56,697 nucleotides of DNA, from positions 1-56,697 of the forward strand of contig JAJZEA010000016.1 in NCBI GenBank assembly GCA_021851335.1. The letters run 5' to 3'. Under the pieces are notes generated by a model. That model made no database searches, had not been told where the DNA came from, and saw nothing but the letters and a program-made list of their open reading frames with translations. Positions 32,691-41,574 of the stretch are shown here, piece by piece. A program made the position numbers and the translations under genes. This stretch comes from Acidobacteriota bacterium. Its GTDB lineage: Bacteria > Acidobacteriota > Terriglobia > Terriglobales > Acidobacteriaceae. Each line of letters starts with the position of its first letter. Within the stretch, counting starts at the first letter, position 1.

Positions 32691-33686
32691 TCAATCCTGA
32701 GTCAGCGCGCAGATCACGTCTTCGATACTCTCCGCATCGTGCAGCAGGGTGGAAGCAGGTTTGCGCCACATGCGCAGCCAGAGAAAATCATGCAGACGGA
32801 CCAGACGCGACTCTACCGGCTTCACCTTCTCGATGACACGGCTCAGCGCGCGGCCCAGTTGCGCTTCGCTTGAAACCTCAAGCAACTCCACGCGCGGAAA
32901 TGGCACCGTCAGAATGCGCGTATGCGCCTGCCGAAACTCGCTGTCCGGAACAAGCACCGCTTCGACTCGCATCTTCAGAATGCGCTCCATGGCAAAGGCC
33001 ACCACCGGGTCAGGACGGTCTTCAAAGCCGAGATACAACAATCGCTCCGACGAGATTCGCAGCGGCAACGCTCCAAACGCATCGACAAAAAGCCGCGGCA
33101 ACGCGGGAGCCATCGCCACGCCATCGTGAAATGGCAGAGAGACCACCGGACAGCTCCACTGCAAACCCAGCGCGCGTGCCACCAACTGCTCCGAGACGCC
33201 CTCCTGCTGCACCAGCCAGCGACCGATTCTTCCTTCCCCGGCACGCCGCTGCGCCTCCATCGCCCGCCGCAGTTGTCCGGCATCAATCCATTGCTGCTCC
33301 AGCATCACCAGCCCCAATGGAATTCTGTGCCGGTAAAGACGCGTCTCCCGGTTGCGACCCTCCATCTCTCGACGCACGGCCTGCTCCATGCGCTTTTGCG
33401 TACAGCTTTGCGAACATGTCCAGCCGTCTTCAAAAATGGGCACTGTCCTGCGGCGCAGCAAGTGGATCCATCCGGTGGCGCAGTTCGGGTTGCTGCATCG
33501 AGAGAAGAATCCGCCGCGCACCTCGTCGGATGAAACAGGATCCGGCGCGCGCTGCGTACGCTCTGCGTCGCCTGGCATGAATGGGTCCTGGCTCATGCTC
33601 TGGCTCATGTTCTGACTCATGTTCTGACTCAAATCCTGGCTCAAATTTCGGCTTATCTTCCGGCTCTGTGGCCCTAAAAGAGGCAT
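32691..33686 (-). CDS. Zinc-ribbon/MshEN-domain protein of the flagellar cluster
   Basis: The 331-residue protein starts with MSQN-type repeats (15-34), then Cys64-x4-Cys69 and Cys91-x3-Cys95, a Cys4 zinc-ribbon-like pattern. Residues about 120-180 fit the type II secretion E N-terminal (MshEN) pattern: PLGLVMLEQQWIDAGQLRRAMEAQ then RIGRWLVQQEGVSEQLVARALGLQ, two 24-residue motifs of the kind that bind c-di-GMP in MshE. Some positions differ (Pro for Arg, Gln for Gly in the first). Residues 190-255 look like the second MshEN subdomain. There is no ATPase domain. Its first 13 bases overlap the end of the FliN-like gene. Function is not known; c-di-GMP sensing is inferred. Confidence 0.75.
   Translation of the reverse strand: MPLLGPQSRKISRNLSQDLSQNMSQNMSQSMSQDPFMPGDAERTQRAPDPVSSDEVRGGFFSRCSNPNCATGWIHLLRRRTVPIFEDGWTCSQSCTQKRMEQAVRREMEGRNRETRLYRHRIPLGLVMLEQQWIDAGQLRRAMEAQRRAGEGRIGRWLVQQEGVSEQLVARALGLQWSCPVVSLPFHDGVAMAPALPRLFVDAFGALPLRISSERLLYLGFEDRPDPVVAFAMERILKMRVEAVLVPDSEFRQAHTRILTVPFPRVELLEVSSEAQLGRALSRVIEKVKPVESRLVRLHDFLWLRMWRKPASTLLHDAESIEDVICALTQD
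33585..33644. repeat. 12-bp tandem repeats at the MshEN gene start
   Basis: Five 12-bp units encode LSQD, LSQN, MSQN, MSQS and MSQD (residues 15-34). Three of the units begin with an ATG in frame, so each could in principle serve as a start. Confidence 0.85.
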
Positions 33687-34483
33687 CGGATACTCTCCAG
33701 TCTGCGCTGTGGCTCCGCGACCTGGGTCACTCGCAAGCCAAAGTTGCCGTTGACCAGAACCACCTCGCCTCGCGCCACAATTTTGTCCCCTACCACCAGA
33801 TCGACCGGGTCGCTGATGTGTCGATCCAGTTGCACCACATCGCCCGGCCCAAGATCGAGAATCTCTCCCAGCGGCATCTCACGCGAACCGAAGCGCAGGG
33901 ACGCCTCCAGCTCCACATCGAGCAGCAGTTGCAACCCTTCAGAGAGCATGCTGGTATCGGTTGGCTGCTCTTCGGGCGATCGCGCTTCCACCCGGGCAGG
34001 TGCCTGCTCCGCCTGTCCCGTTTTTGCAGATGCTTCCACCTTCTTTGCGTCTTCGATCCTGGCCGGTTTCAGGTCGCTCTCCACCAGCACCACCCAGCTT
34101 CGCTCTCCGGCGCTCAACTGAAAGGCGCGCGTAATCTTGTTCTCCGCTTTGGCCGGGCCAAACGATGTTACCTGACATTTGGCGCCGCTCCGCGCCAGCA
34201 GATCCCCTGCCGCAGCTTCCACCGTCTCCCGGATCAGTTCCCCCCAGGCAGCGTGTACATCCGGCACGTCGCCGAGCAGCGATCCTTCGGCAAGTCCGCC
34301 ATCGAGCAGGATGACAAACCGCCCCTGCTCCTCGCCATCCACAGTCGCCGCAAACCCGAACGCCCCCTCCGGCAACGGCTTGGGCAATGCCTCGCTCAGC
34401 ACCGGCTCGCCCACCAGCGCCTGACTCAACAGGCTGGTCGCCACCTGCATCCAGCAGTCGAGAAATTGAAGCTTCTGACTCAT
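33674..34483 (-). CDS. Long FliN-like C-ring protein
   Basis: The 269-residue protein has a C-terminal SpoA/FliN domain (LLLDVELEASLRFGSREMPLGEILDLGPGDVVQLDRHISDPVDLVVGDKIVARGEVVLVNGNFGLRVTQV, about 187-253). Residues 1-130 form a separate domain (FGFAATVDGEEQGRFVILLDGGLAEG), reminiscent of the N-terminal half of FliY/FliM-type switch proteins, but without the CheC phosphatase helix. A charged linker joins them. FliN-type proteins form the lower C-ring. A second SpoA protein is encoded beside fliO. Its ATG overlaps the fliM stop (ATGA), and its end overlaps the MshEN gene. Confidence 0.85.
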   Translation of the reverse strand: MSQKLQFLDCWMQVATSLLSQALVGEPVLSEALPKPLPEGAFGFAATVDGEEQGRFVILLDGGLAEGSLLGDVPDVHAAWGELIRETVEAAAGDLLARSGAKCQVTSFGPAKAENKITRAFQLSAGERSWVVLVESDLKPARIEDAKKVEASAKTGQAEQAPARVEARSPEEQPTDTSMLSEGLQLLLDVELEASLRFGSREMPLGEILDLGPGDVVQLDRHISDPVDLVVGDKIVARGEVVLVNGNFGLRVTQVAEPQRRLESIRCLF

Positions 34484-35442
34484 TGCGCGACTCCTTTTTC
34501 CAACATCGTCTCCAGGCGCGCGCCACGATGCGCACCCATGCGGATGGGCTGAGCTTCAAACAATGTCTGTCCACCGACGCGCAGCTCCGAGAGCCGATTC
34601 ACCGGCAGGTTGAGGCGGATCACCTTGCCCACGGACAGGTCTTCCAGTTCCCGTGCCTCCAGACGCACCGAAGGCAGTTGCAGAGCCGCGCCGAATTGCA
34701 GCCTTCGCGCCATCTCTTCGATCCGGCGACGCGCATCCGTCGCATGGCGACGACGCCCGCTCCACTCCCCGATCAAGCGTCGCAGGATGGTGTTGGCCAC
34801 AACAGCGGGGAAGGCAAGATTCAGCAATCCGGAGGTCTCCTGCATGCGAATCTCGAAGCTCAGGCAAAGCGTCTTCTCGGTCACCGGCATAATCCGCGCC
34901 GTCTGTGTCTGCATCTGCCGCCGTTCAAAGTTGAAGCTCAAGCCGACCGTTTGCCAGGCCGTGGTCAACTCGCGGCAGATAATCTCGACTACGCTGGCCA
35001 CAATCGCCTCTTCAATATCCGTCAGCTCGCGCAACTCCCCGGGCTGCCCCTCGCCTCCGAGCAGCAAATCCACCATCGCCGGAGCCATACCCAGATCCAA
35101 CTGCAACACCGAAAGCGCTCCCAATGGCTCCAGCCGCACCGAAGCAACGTAGGATATCTCCGGAATCCGCAGCAGAAACTCATTAAACGGAATCTGCTCG
35201 GCTGAGACGAGATTGACCTGCAAACGAGTCCGCAACCATGCGGAGAGATTATGCGTCAGGTTGCGCGCAAACAGATCGTTGAGGATGCTGATCGCGCGGA
35301 GCTGTTCGGTTGAAATCTGCCCTGCTGCGGCAAAGTTATACGGCAGAATGCGCGCCTTGACCACTCCGGCACCCTCTGGAGTGGTGGCTCGGGCGGCCTG
35401 AAACAGCGCGTCGATCTCATCCTGTTTGAGAATCTTTTCCAT
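34480..35442 (-). CDS. fliM: Flagellar motor switch protein FliM
   Basis: The 320-residue protein starts MEKILKQDEIDALF, the CheY-P-binding N-terminal segment. The middle domain (ERTQ-like YNFAAAGQISTEQLRAISILNDLFARNLTHNLSAWLR near 34-68) and the C-terminal SpoA domain (VRLEARELEDLSVGKVIRLNLPVNRLSELRVGGQTLFEAQPI near 254-295) complete FliM. It forms the middle of the C-ring with FliG and FliN. FliG is not in the window. It overlaps the next FliN-like gene by 4 bases. A 159-base gap separates it from fliA upstream. Confidence 0.95.
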   Translation of the reverse strand: MEKILKQDEIDALFQAARATTPEGAGVVKARILPYNFAAAGQISTEQLRAISILNDLFARNLTHNLSAWLRTRLQVNLVSAEQIPFNEFLLRIPEISYVASVRLEPLGALSVLQLDLGMAPAMVDLLLGGEGQPGELRELTDIEEAIVASVVEIICRELTTAWQTVGLSFNFERRQMQTQTARIMPVTEKTLCLSFEIRMQETSGLLNLAFPAVVANTILRRLIGEWSGRRRHATDARRRIEEMARRLQFGAALQLPSVRLEARELEDLSVGKVIRLNLPVNRLSELRVGGQTLFEAQPIRMGAHRGARLETMLEKGVAQ

Positions 35443-35601
35443 CTTTTTACTCTCTCCGCAGCCAGCCTGAAATCGTCAAGAAAACCCGGATTTCCTCGCG
35501 TCGATCTTCCTGTTTTCGGACACGCAGCGGAAGTTTCCCGCTCCGATCCACCTGTGATCCCTGTGCACTGTGATCCCTGCGCATCCTTCCTTACACCTCT
35601 C

Positions 35602-36726
35602 TCAGCGCAGGATTGATGCACCAGGTCGAACCATCGGACGAGAGATCAGCGTGTTGGGCAAAGGCGGGCGTGGAGCCGTTGCAGCCTTGCCTGATTTTTT
35701 CTCGCCGCGACGCGCCAGATCCGCCAGTGCAGCCCGCAGATGCAGCACGGCCGAGGCGTGAATCTGCGAGACACGCGACTCCACCACGCCCAGTGCCAGG
35801 CCAATCTCGCGCATCGTCATCTCCTCGTAGTAGTAGAGCGTCATGACCAGACGCTCCCGCTCCGGAAGCTCCGTGATCGCCTCCGTCAAGCGCTCCTGCA
35901 TCTCGCCGCGTAAGCAATGAAAGAGCGGATCGTCATCGATGCGGCCAGGAATGTAGGCTAGCTCCTCTTCGCCAGAGTCCTCGTTGCGCTCAAGGTGCAG
36001 CGTGCCAATCTCCAGCCCCTTCAGCTCACCCAGCAGTTGCTGATAGACATCCAGTTCCACGCCCAGTTCACGCGCCACCTCGGCCTCGGACGGCGCTCGC
36101 CCCAGATTGGCCGTCAAAGTCCGAATCGCCTCTTCGACGGCTCGCCCCTTGCGCCGCAGTTCGCGCGGACTCCAGTCCAGCGTGCGCAAGCTGTCGAGAA
36201 TCGCACCGCGCACGCGAAACTGCGCATAGCTGCGAAACTGTACTTTTTTGTTGGGATCGAATTTGGAGAAAGCATCCATCAACCCGACGACTCCGGCCGA
36301 GACCAGATCCTCCATCTCGACGTGTTGTGGCAGTCGCTCATGAATGCGTCGCGCAAGAAAGCGCACCATCGGCAGATGCTCGAGCAGGAGCCGCTCCTGC
36401 TCCGTGGTAAACTCGCCCGACCCCGCGCGATACCCGCCCACACCCAAGCCCAGCGTCTTTGGATCGAGCGCTTCCAGCTCTGAATCTGCGATCTCTGTCT
36501 CCGCCAATTGCTTTCCCACGAACTCCGCTGCTGCGAATGCCGCTTTCGGCAAGCCAGACTCCGGCAACTGCTCTTCTGCATGGGAATCCGCCCATGTGGC
36601 TACGCGTTGCGTCTTCGTTCCACGCAAACTCGCCCGTCGGCTCCGTTCCGATGCTTCACCCACGGGTTGGTGGCCCATCTCAACCTCTTCCCTGCCCTGC
36701 GTCTGGCTCTCTTTCGTCCTGGACAT
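35602..36726 (-). CDS. fliA: RNA polymerase sigma-28 factor FliA with N-terminal extension
   Basis: The sigma domains occupy about 130-350: LLEHLPMVRFLARRIHERLPQHVEMEDLVSAGVVGLMDAF, FRSYAQFRVRGAILDSLRTLDWSPRELRRKG, and region 4 LPERERLVMTLYYYEEMTMREIGLALGVVESRVSQIHASA. The order and linker lengths fit FliA (regions 2, 3 and 4). The first 120 residues are extra and hydrophilic; typical FliA is about 240 residues. Starts at 36726 (GGGAG upstream) or ATG 36678 (GAAGAGG upstream) are both possible; the latter follows the stop of a small ORF by one base. It should transcribe the flgM and cheY promoters. Confidence 0.94.
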   Translation of the reverse strand: MSRTKESQTQGREEVEMGHQPVGEASERSRRASLRGTKTQRVATWADSHAEEQLPESGLPKAAFAAAEFVGKQLAETEIADSELEALDPKTLGLGVGGYRAGSGEFTTEQERLLLEHLPMVRFLARRIHERLPQHVEMEDLVSAGVVGLMDAFSKFDPNKKVQFRSYAQFRVRGAILDSLRTLDWSPRELRRKGRAVEEAIRTLTANLGRAPSEAEVARELGVELDVYQQLLGELKGLEIGTLHLERNEDSGEEELAYIPGRIDDDPLFHCLRGEMQERLTEAITELPERERLVMTLYYYEEMTMREIGLALGVVESRVSQIHASAVLHLRAALADLARRGEKKSGKAATAPRPPLPNTLISRPMVRPGASILR

Positions 36727-36883
36727 CGCGCTCCCTCAGTGATTCCCGGTTTTCCTGCTTTTGAAATTCCACCCATTCGTCCATTGAGCTTCGATCCGTA
36801 TCGGTGTCTTCGCGCCCAGCTTCCATCCATCTCTCCCCTGCGACCTGGAACAGATTTCGCCCGGGTGAATCTCCGCTCATCAA
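36680..36883 (-). CDS. Possible small acidic protein coupled to fliA
   Basis: The 67-residue frame is very hydrophilic (MSGDSPGRNLFQVAGERWM, then acidic and Arg-rich), has no recognisable domain, and ends with TGA one base before the fliA ATG at 36678, giving TGAGATG, the same coupling seen at the copper pair. It lies between flhA and fliA where other bacteria often have flhF/flhG. If fliA instead starts at 36726 the two overlap by 47 bases. It may be chance; the RBS is weak. Confidence 0.3.
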   Translation of the reverse strand: MMSGDSPGRNLFQVAGERWMEAGREDTDTDRSSMDEWVEFQKQENRESLRERDVQDEREPDAGQGRG

Positions 36884-37000
36884 CGCTCGTCACTACGCTC
36901 GCCACTACTTGTCACCTGTGATTGCCCATCCATCCTCTTGAACAGTCCTGAACCCTCTTCCACCCTCGCCAATTTGATCGTTGATGCCCGCGAACGCGCA

Positions 37001-39130
37001 TCAACTCAATGTGCCCACGGCGCGCAAACGGATCTCCGGCGGAATGTCGCTCGCCGCCACCACTGCAACGCGTGGCGCCCATGGCTCCATCCACCGCTTG
37101 ACGTAATAGCGAGCCGGACTCGGACACAGAAGCACGGGGAGTGCCGTCGCAGGCGCGGAACCGATAAGCTGCCTCAAAGAATCGCCCAGACGACGGATGA
37201 CGGGAACGCCACTGCGCCCGGAGGCCATGAGTCCAGGCGCCATCAACTGACGCTGTCCGGCCTCCTGTGCCACGGTGCTCAGCACCTCTTCTTCGAGCGA
37301 AGCATCCATCAGGATCACGGCGAGCTGCCCGTCGGCATCAAGCAGCGGCTGGATCATGCGTCGTCCCAGCGCGTGCCGAGCCGCCTCCACCAGCGCCACC
37401 ACGCTTTTGTTTTGCGGCGCGTATTCCAGAATCGCCTCCAGGATCGTGCCCAGATCGCGGATCGAGACACGCTCGCGCAGAAGTTGCTCCAGCACTTTCT
37501 GCACCTCGCCGAGCGTGAGCAGCTTCGGCACCAGCTCTTCCATCAGCTTGGGATGAGAGTCGTTCAGGCTGTCCAGCAGCCGCTTGGTCTCGGCGCGACT
37601 CAGCAGCTCAAAGGCATGCTGCCGCATCATTTCGCCCAGATGTGTCGTCACCACGGTGACCGGATCGACGACTGCATACCCGGCGGCAATCGCCTGATCT
37701 TCCAATCCCGGAGCAATCCACAACGCGGGTACGCCAAAGGCCGGCTCGCGTGTCTCGCGACCAGGCAAAGTGCCGCGCGTGGTCTCGGTGGTCACGGCCA
37801 GCAGTTGCGTTCCCTCTGTCTGCCAACGGCCAATCTCCATGCCGCGAAGCGAGAAGAGATACTCGCGCGGACGCAGGCGCAGATTGTCCGAGATATGCAC
37901 GGGGGGAATCAGGAATCCAAGCTCCTGCGTCAGTTGCCGTCGCAGGGTGCGTACTCGATTCAGCAGTTGCCCACCCTGCTTCTCGTCGACCAGCGGAATC
38001 AACTGGAAGCCAATCTCCAGCGTCAGCTCTTCCATGCGAAGCAGCGCCGTCATCTCCTGCACGGCCGCCGGCTGCGCCGCTGCTCCCGGTGCACTGGCTA
38101 CAGCGCCTTCACCCTGCGCGACAGTCGAGCTTTCCGTGCTTCGCATCAGCCGGGCGATCACCACCAGCCCCAGCGCCACCAGCAGAAAGGTCAACTTGGG
38201 CAGTCCGGGAATCAGACACAACGCGGCGCAGACTCCGGCCGCAATATACAAAGTGGCTGGCCGTTCAAAAAGTTGCGAACGCAGTTCACCGGAGAGCGTG
38301 TTTGCGCCGCTGGTGCGCGTCAGCGTGATGCCGCCGGCGACTGAAACCAGCAGCGAAGGGATCATCGTCACCAGCCCGTCACCCACCGTCAGCACGGTAT
38401 AGGTACGCACCGCCTCGCTCAAGGCAACGCCCTGCTGCAACGTTCCGATCAAAAGTCCGGCAATAATGTTGATCGAGGTAATCAAAATGGTCGCCATCGA
38501 GTCCCGCTGATTGAAGCGCGCCGCGCCATCCATCGCGCCATAGAACTCGGCTTCGCGGGCGATCGCCTGACGGCGACGGCGCGCCTCCTGCTCGTTAATG
38601 AGGCCCGCATTCATATCCGCGTCGATGGCCATCTGCTTGCCCGGCAGCGCATCCAGCGTGAAGCGTGCCGTGACCTCAGCGGTACGCACTGCGCCATGGG
38701 AGACGACGAGAAACTGAATCGCAATCAAAGCCAGGAAAAGCACAAAACCGACGACATAGTTGCCGCCAACCACAAACTGTCCGAAGGCTTCAATCACGCT
38801 GCCTGCCGCCCCGGTTCCCTCGGAGCCGTGCAGCAGAATGCGGCGACTGGAGGCGATATTCAGTGCCAGTCGAAAGAGCGTGAGCAACAGCAGCAGTGTG
38901 GGAAAAACACTCAACTCGACCGCTCGCCGAACCTGGACCGCTGTCAGAAAGACCAGCATCGAGGCCGCCATGGAAATGGCCAGCAGCAGGTCCAGCGCAG
39001 CCGCCGGCAGCGGTACCAGCATGACGAAGATGACGCTGATCGCGCCGATCGGCAACATATACTCCCGCAGCCGTCCCAGCCACGGAAATCGGACTCCCTG
39101 CATCGTCGGTGCCACGGCTACCGTGCTCAT
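37001..39130 (-). CDS. flhA: Flagellar export apparatus protein FlhA
   Basis: The 709-residue protein has eight N-terminal membrane helices, the FHIPEP signature in the form GKQMAIDADMNAGLINEQEARRRR (about 179-202), and a large cytoplasmic C-terminal domain with FLIPPVHISDNLRLRPREYLFSL. FlhA is the gate that selects export substrates and forms the nonameric ring at the base of the type III export pore. Its ATG overlaps the flhB stop by 4 bases. No flhF or flhG follows in the window. Confidence 0.96.
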   Translation of the reverse strand: MSTVAVAPTMQGVRFPWLGRLREYMLPIGAISVIFVMLVPLPAAALDLLLAISMAASMLVFLTAVQVRRAVELSVFPTLLLLLTLFRLALNIASSRRILLHGSEGTGAAGSVIEAFGQFVVGGNYVVGFVLFLALIAIQFLVVSHGAVRTAEVTARFTLDALPGKQMAIDADMNAGLINEQEARRRRQAIAREAEFYGAMDGAARFNQRDSMATILITSINIIAGLLIGTLQQGVALSEAVRTYTVLTVGDGLVTMIPSLLVSVAGGITLTRTSGANTLSGELRSQLFERPATLYIAAGVCAALCLIPGLPKLTFLLVALGLVVIARLMRSTESSTVAQGEGAVASAPGAAAQPAAVQEMTALLRMEELTLEIGFQLIPLVDEKQGGQLLNRVRTLRRQLTQELGFLIPPVHISDNLRLRPREYLFSLRGMEIGRWQTEGTQLLAVTTETTRGTLPGRETREPAFGVPALWIAPGLEDQAIAAGYAVVDPVTVVTTHLGEMMRQHAFELLSRAETKRLLDSLNDSHPKLMEELVPKLLTLGEVQKVLEQLLRERVSIRDLGTILEAILEYAPQNKSVVALVEAARHALGRRMIQPLLDADGQLAVILMDASLEEEVLSTVAQEAGQRQLMAPGLMASGRSGVPVIRRLGDSLRQLIGSAPATALPVLLCPSPARYYVKRWMEPWAPRVAVVAASDIPPEIRLRAVGTLS

Positions 39131-40389
39131 TGTTCGCCTCCACGATTTGTTTTCTGCTCATCCCGACCGGTCCGTGACCGGGTCGGCTTCTTCGCTCGAT
39201 TTCCCGCCTGCGTCGTCTGATTGGCTGCGCTTGGCCTTCCGCGTCTGCGGGTCAGGCCAGAGATGCGCGCCGCAGGAGGCGGCTCGCCAGAGGCGCGGGG
39301 CGCTTTGGGCGCAGCGGCCTGGGTGCGTCGATGTTTGGCGCTATCCATCACGCGCTGGCGATAGAGATAGGCCAGAATCGAAGCGACCGCCGCATACAGC
39401 TCGACCGGAATCGATTGCCCAGGCTCGACGACCCGAAAGAGAGAGCGCGCCAGCGGCGGATTTTCGATCACAGGAACTCCCGCCCAGCGTGCCTCCTGCT
39501 TGATCTCCTCGGCCATCAGATTGCGCCCTTTAGCCAGCACCTTGGGCGCTTCCATCGTCTCGAAGTCAAAGCCCAAAGCCACGGCATAATGGGTCGGGTT
39601 GGTGATGACTACGGCAGCCTTGCTCACATCCTGCTTCACGCGACGCCGTCGCGCCTGGCGTTGCAGATTGCGGATTCTGCCGCGAATCTGCGGATTGCCT
39701 TCCGTATCGCGAAACTCTTCGCGCATCTCCTCACGGCTCATGCGCAGACGTTGCTCACGGCTGCGCCACTCCACCACGTAGTCCACCAGCGCCCAGCCAA
39801 ACATCACCCACGCCGCCACCAGCAGCAGCGTCCACACATCGTTGCCCAACAGGATCATCCGCTCTGTGGAAAACGGCGCGACCTGCCACTGATGCTGGAT
39901 CCGCGCGATCACGAGGACCGCAAGAATTGCCGTTGGCACCATCGACTTGCCCAGACGCGCCAGCGCACGCAGCGAAAAGAGATTCTTCCCGTTGGCCAGC
40001 AAACTCACGCGATTGAGCTTCCAGCCCAGCACCTGAGGATGAAACTGCACTCCTCCGGTCTGCAAAATTCCTGCACCCAGCGTGCCCACCACCACCGCAG
40101 CACCGACCAGTCCAAACGGCGCCAGCACGCTACCCATCTGCGTGCGCAACAGCGTCATCGTGCTGGCCATCGTGGCATCCTCCCAGTGCGATGCGCCACC
40201 CAATCCCATTGCTCCTTCGATGGACCCCGCCCAGCGCGCCAGAAACTCCGTCCAGGCAAAGCGCATCAGCATCACTCCGGCCAGCGTTCCCGCCGCCGCG
40301 GTCAACTCCTTGCTGTGAACCAGATCTCCTTCGCGCCGCGCCTTGTCGCGTCGCTGGGGAGTGGCTTTTTCTGTACGATCGCCAGCCAC
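39127..40389 (-). CDS. flhB: Flagellar export switch protein FlhB
   Basis: The 420-residue protein has four membrane helices and the autocleavage motif NPTH at 264-267 in VVITNPTHYAVAL, needed for switching export from hook to filament substrates. The N-terminus GDRTEKATPQRRDKARREGDL is also typical. The C-terminal 60 residues are a long Arg/Lys/Pro-rich tail (SGEPPPAARISGLTRRRGRPSAAN), longer than in E. coli FlhB (382 residues). FlhB works with FliK, the hook ruler encoded in this cluster. It overlaps flhA and lies 2 bases after fliR. Confidence 0.96.
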   Translation of the reverse strand: MAGDRTEKATPQRRDKARREGDLVHSKELTAAAGTLAGVMLMRFAWTEFLARWAGSIEGAMGLGGASHWEDATMASTMTLLRTQMGSVLAPFGLVGAAVVVGTLGAGILQTGGVQFHPQVLGWKLNRVSLLANGKNLFSLRALARLGKSMVPTAILAVLVIARIQHQWQVAPFSTERMILLGNDVWTLLLVAAWVMFGWALVDYVVEWRSREQRLRMSREEMREEFRDTEGNPQIRGRIRNLQRQARRRRVKQDVSKAAVVITNPTHYAVALGFDFETMEAPKVLAKGRNLMAEEIKQEARWAGVPVIENPPLARSLFRVVEPGQSIPVELYAAVASILAYLYRQRVMDSAKHRRTQAAAPKAPRASGEPPPAARISGLTRRRGRPSAANQTTQAGNRAKKPTRSRTGRDEQKTNRGGEQ

Positions 40390-40391
40390 CG

Positions 40392-41186
40392 TTAGCCTCG
40401 CACCGCCTGCATCAGCAGGCGTTCGGCAGCCATCAGCAGGTCGTCAAAACGTGCTTCCAGATAACGCGGCCACAACGCCAGCGTGCCCACCAGCACGGCA
40501 AGGCCCAGCAGCGTCTTGAGCGGAATGGTCAGCGAGATCACCGGCAACTGCGGCGCCAGTCGCCCGACCAGAGCGACTGCAATATCGACCAGAACGGTGA
40601 CCGCCAGCAGAGGCGCTGTCAGTTGCAAGGCGGCGAAAAAGGCTCCGGAGAGCATCGGCATCAGACCGTGGGCCAGCGTCTCGGACCGCAGCGTAAAGCT
40701 GCCCGGCGGAAGGATGCGCAGGCTGTGAATCAGCGAATCAAGAAACACACGGTCCAGCCCCGCGGCAAAGAGTATCCAAAGGCCAAAAAGCTGGAAAAGA
40801 TCCGCGAGCAGCGGCGTCTGAATCTCCGAGCTGGGATCCAGCAGATTGACCAGCGAGAAGCTGAATTGCACCCCGGCCACCTGCCCGGCCAGCAACAGAA
40901 TCTCGCTCATCATGCCCAGCGTCAGCACATAGACTCCGCCCACGGCCAGCTCGGCCAGCACGCTCGAGACACCAAGCACGGGCGGCTTCGATTGCGCCAT
41001 CGCCACCGGGACCAGCAGCCAGGTCATCAACACGGCCAGGACGATCTTGGTGCGCGCTGCAAAGACACGTGAGGAAAACAGCGGCCCGATCGCTAGCACC
41101 ACGCTCACGCGGATCAGGATCAGCACCAGCGTCGAAGCTACCGCACTCCAGTTGCGGGCCACCTCTTGAATCTGTGCCGTCTCCAT
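40392..41186 (-). CDS. fliR: Flagellar export protein FliR
   Basis: From ATG 41186 (GGGAG at a good distance) the protein has 264 residues and about six membrane helices. FliR features include the N-terminal VLILIRVSVVLAIGPLFSSR segment and FLDSLIHSLRILPPG near the middle. FliR with FliP and FliQ forms the export gate in the inner membrane. An upstream ATG at 41201 is in frame but has a poor RBS. It follows fliQ by about 46 bases and precedes flhB by 2. Confidence 0.93.
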   Translation of the reverse strand: METAQIQEVARNWSAVASTLVLILIRVSVVLAIGPLFSSRVFAARTKIVLAVLMTWLLVPVAMAQSKPPVLGVSSVLAELAVGGVYVLTLGMMSEILLLAGQVAGVQFSFSLVNLLDPSSEIQTPLLADLFQLFGLWILFAAGLDRVFLDSLIHSLRILPPGSFTLRSETLAHGLMPMLSGAFFAALQLTAPLLAVTVLVDIAVALVGRLAPQLPVISLTIPLKTLLGLAVLVGTLALWPRYLEARFDDLLMAAERLLMQAVRG

Positions 41187-41232
41187 CGCTGCCACTCCCA
41201 TTCCCTGTCATCCTGGTTTGCCATGTCTGCGC

Positions 41233-41502
41233 TCAGTGGGTGTAGCGGCCCAGGTTGTCATACAACACATGCGTGTACCCGGTCAGACGATGGATGAACC
41301 ACGGCATCGCCACGGCCAGCAGACCGACGACCACAAAGAGCCTCGGCACCGAGGTCAGCGACTGGTCCTGCAACGAGGTCAGGGTCTGCAACAGGCTCAG
41401 CACGAAGCTGATCAGCACCGTCGCCGCCAGCACCGGCGTCGCCACGATCATCGATTCCTTCAGCAGTTGCCGAATCATTTCCGCAGCCATATCGGGCGTC
41501 AT
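41233..41502 (-). CDS. fliQ: Flagellar export protein FliQ
   Basis: The 89-residue protein has two membrane helices and the FliQ pattern: IRQLLKESMIVATPVLAATVLISFVLSLLQTLTSLQDQSLTSVPRL, then a second helix. It is part of the FliPQR gate. It lies between fliP (72-base gap) and fliR, as expected. Confidence 0.95.
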   Translation of the reverse strand: MTPDMAAEMIRQLLKESMIVATPVLAATVLISFVLSLLQTLTSLQDQSLTSVPRLFVVVGLLAVAMPWFIHRLTGYTHVLYDNLGRYTH

Positions 41503-41574
41503 TTACTTCCTCCATGCAGAGATTTCCAAAGCACGTTTTCCGGGAGATACTCCCGCCTTATCCAGCGCGCGAGG

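Noticed and set aside
33955..33981. Third GTATCGG-type sigma-28 -10 inside the FliN-like gene
   Set aside because: The -35 position (CGGGCGAT on the plus strand) does not resemble AAACTTTA, and it lies within a coding region.
36938..38344. 468-codon plus-strand frame opposite flhA
   Set aside because: Antisense shadow with Arg/His/Gln-rich composition typical of reverse-strand frames in GC-rich genes.
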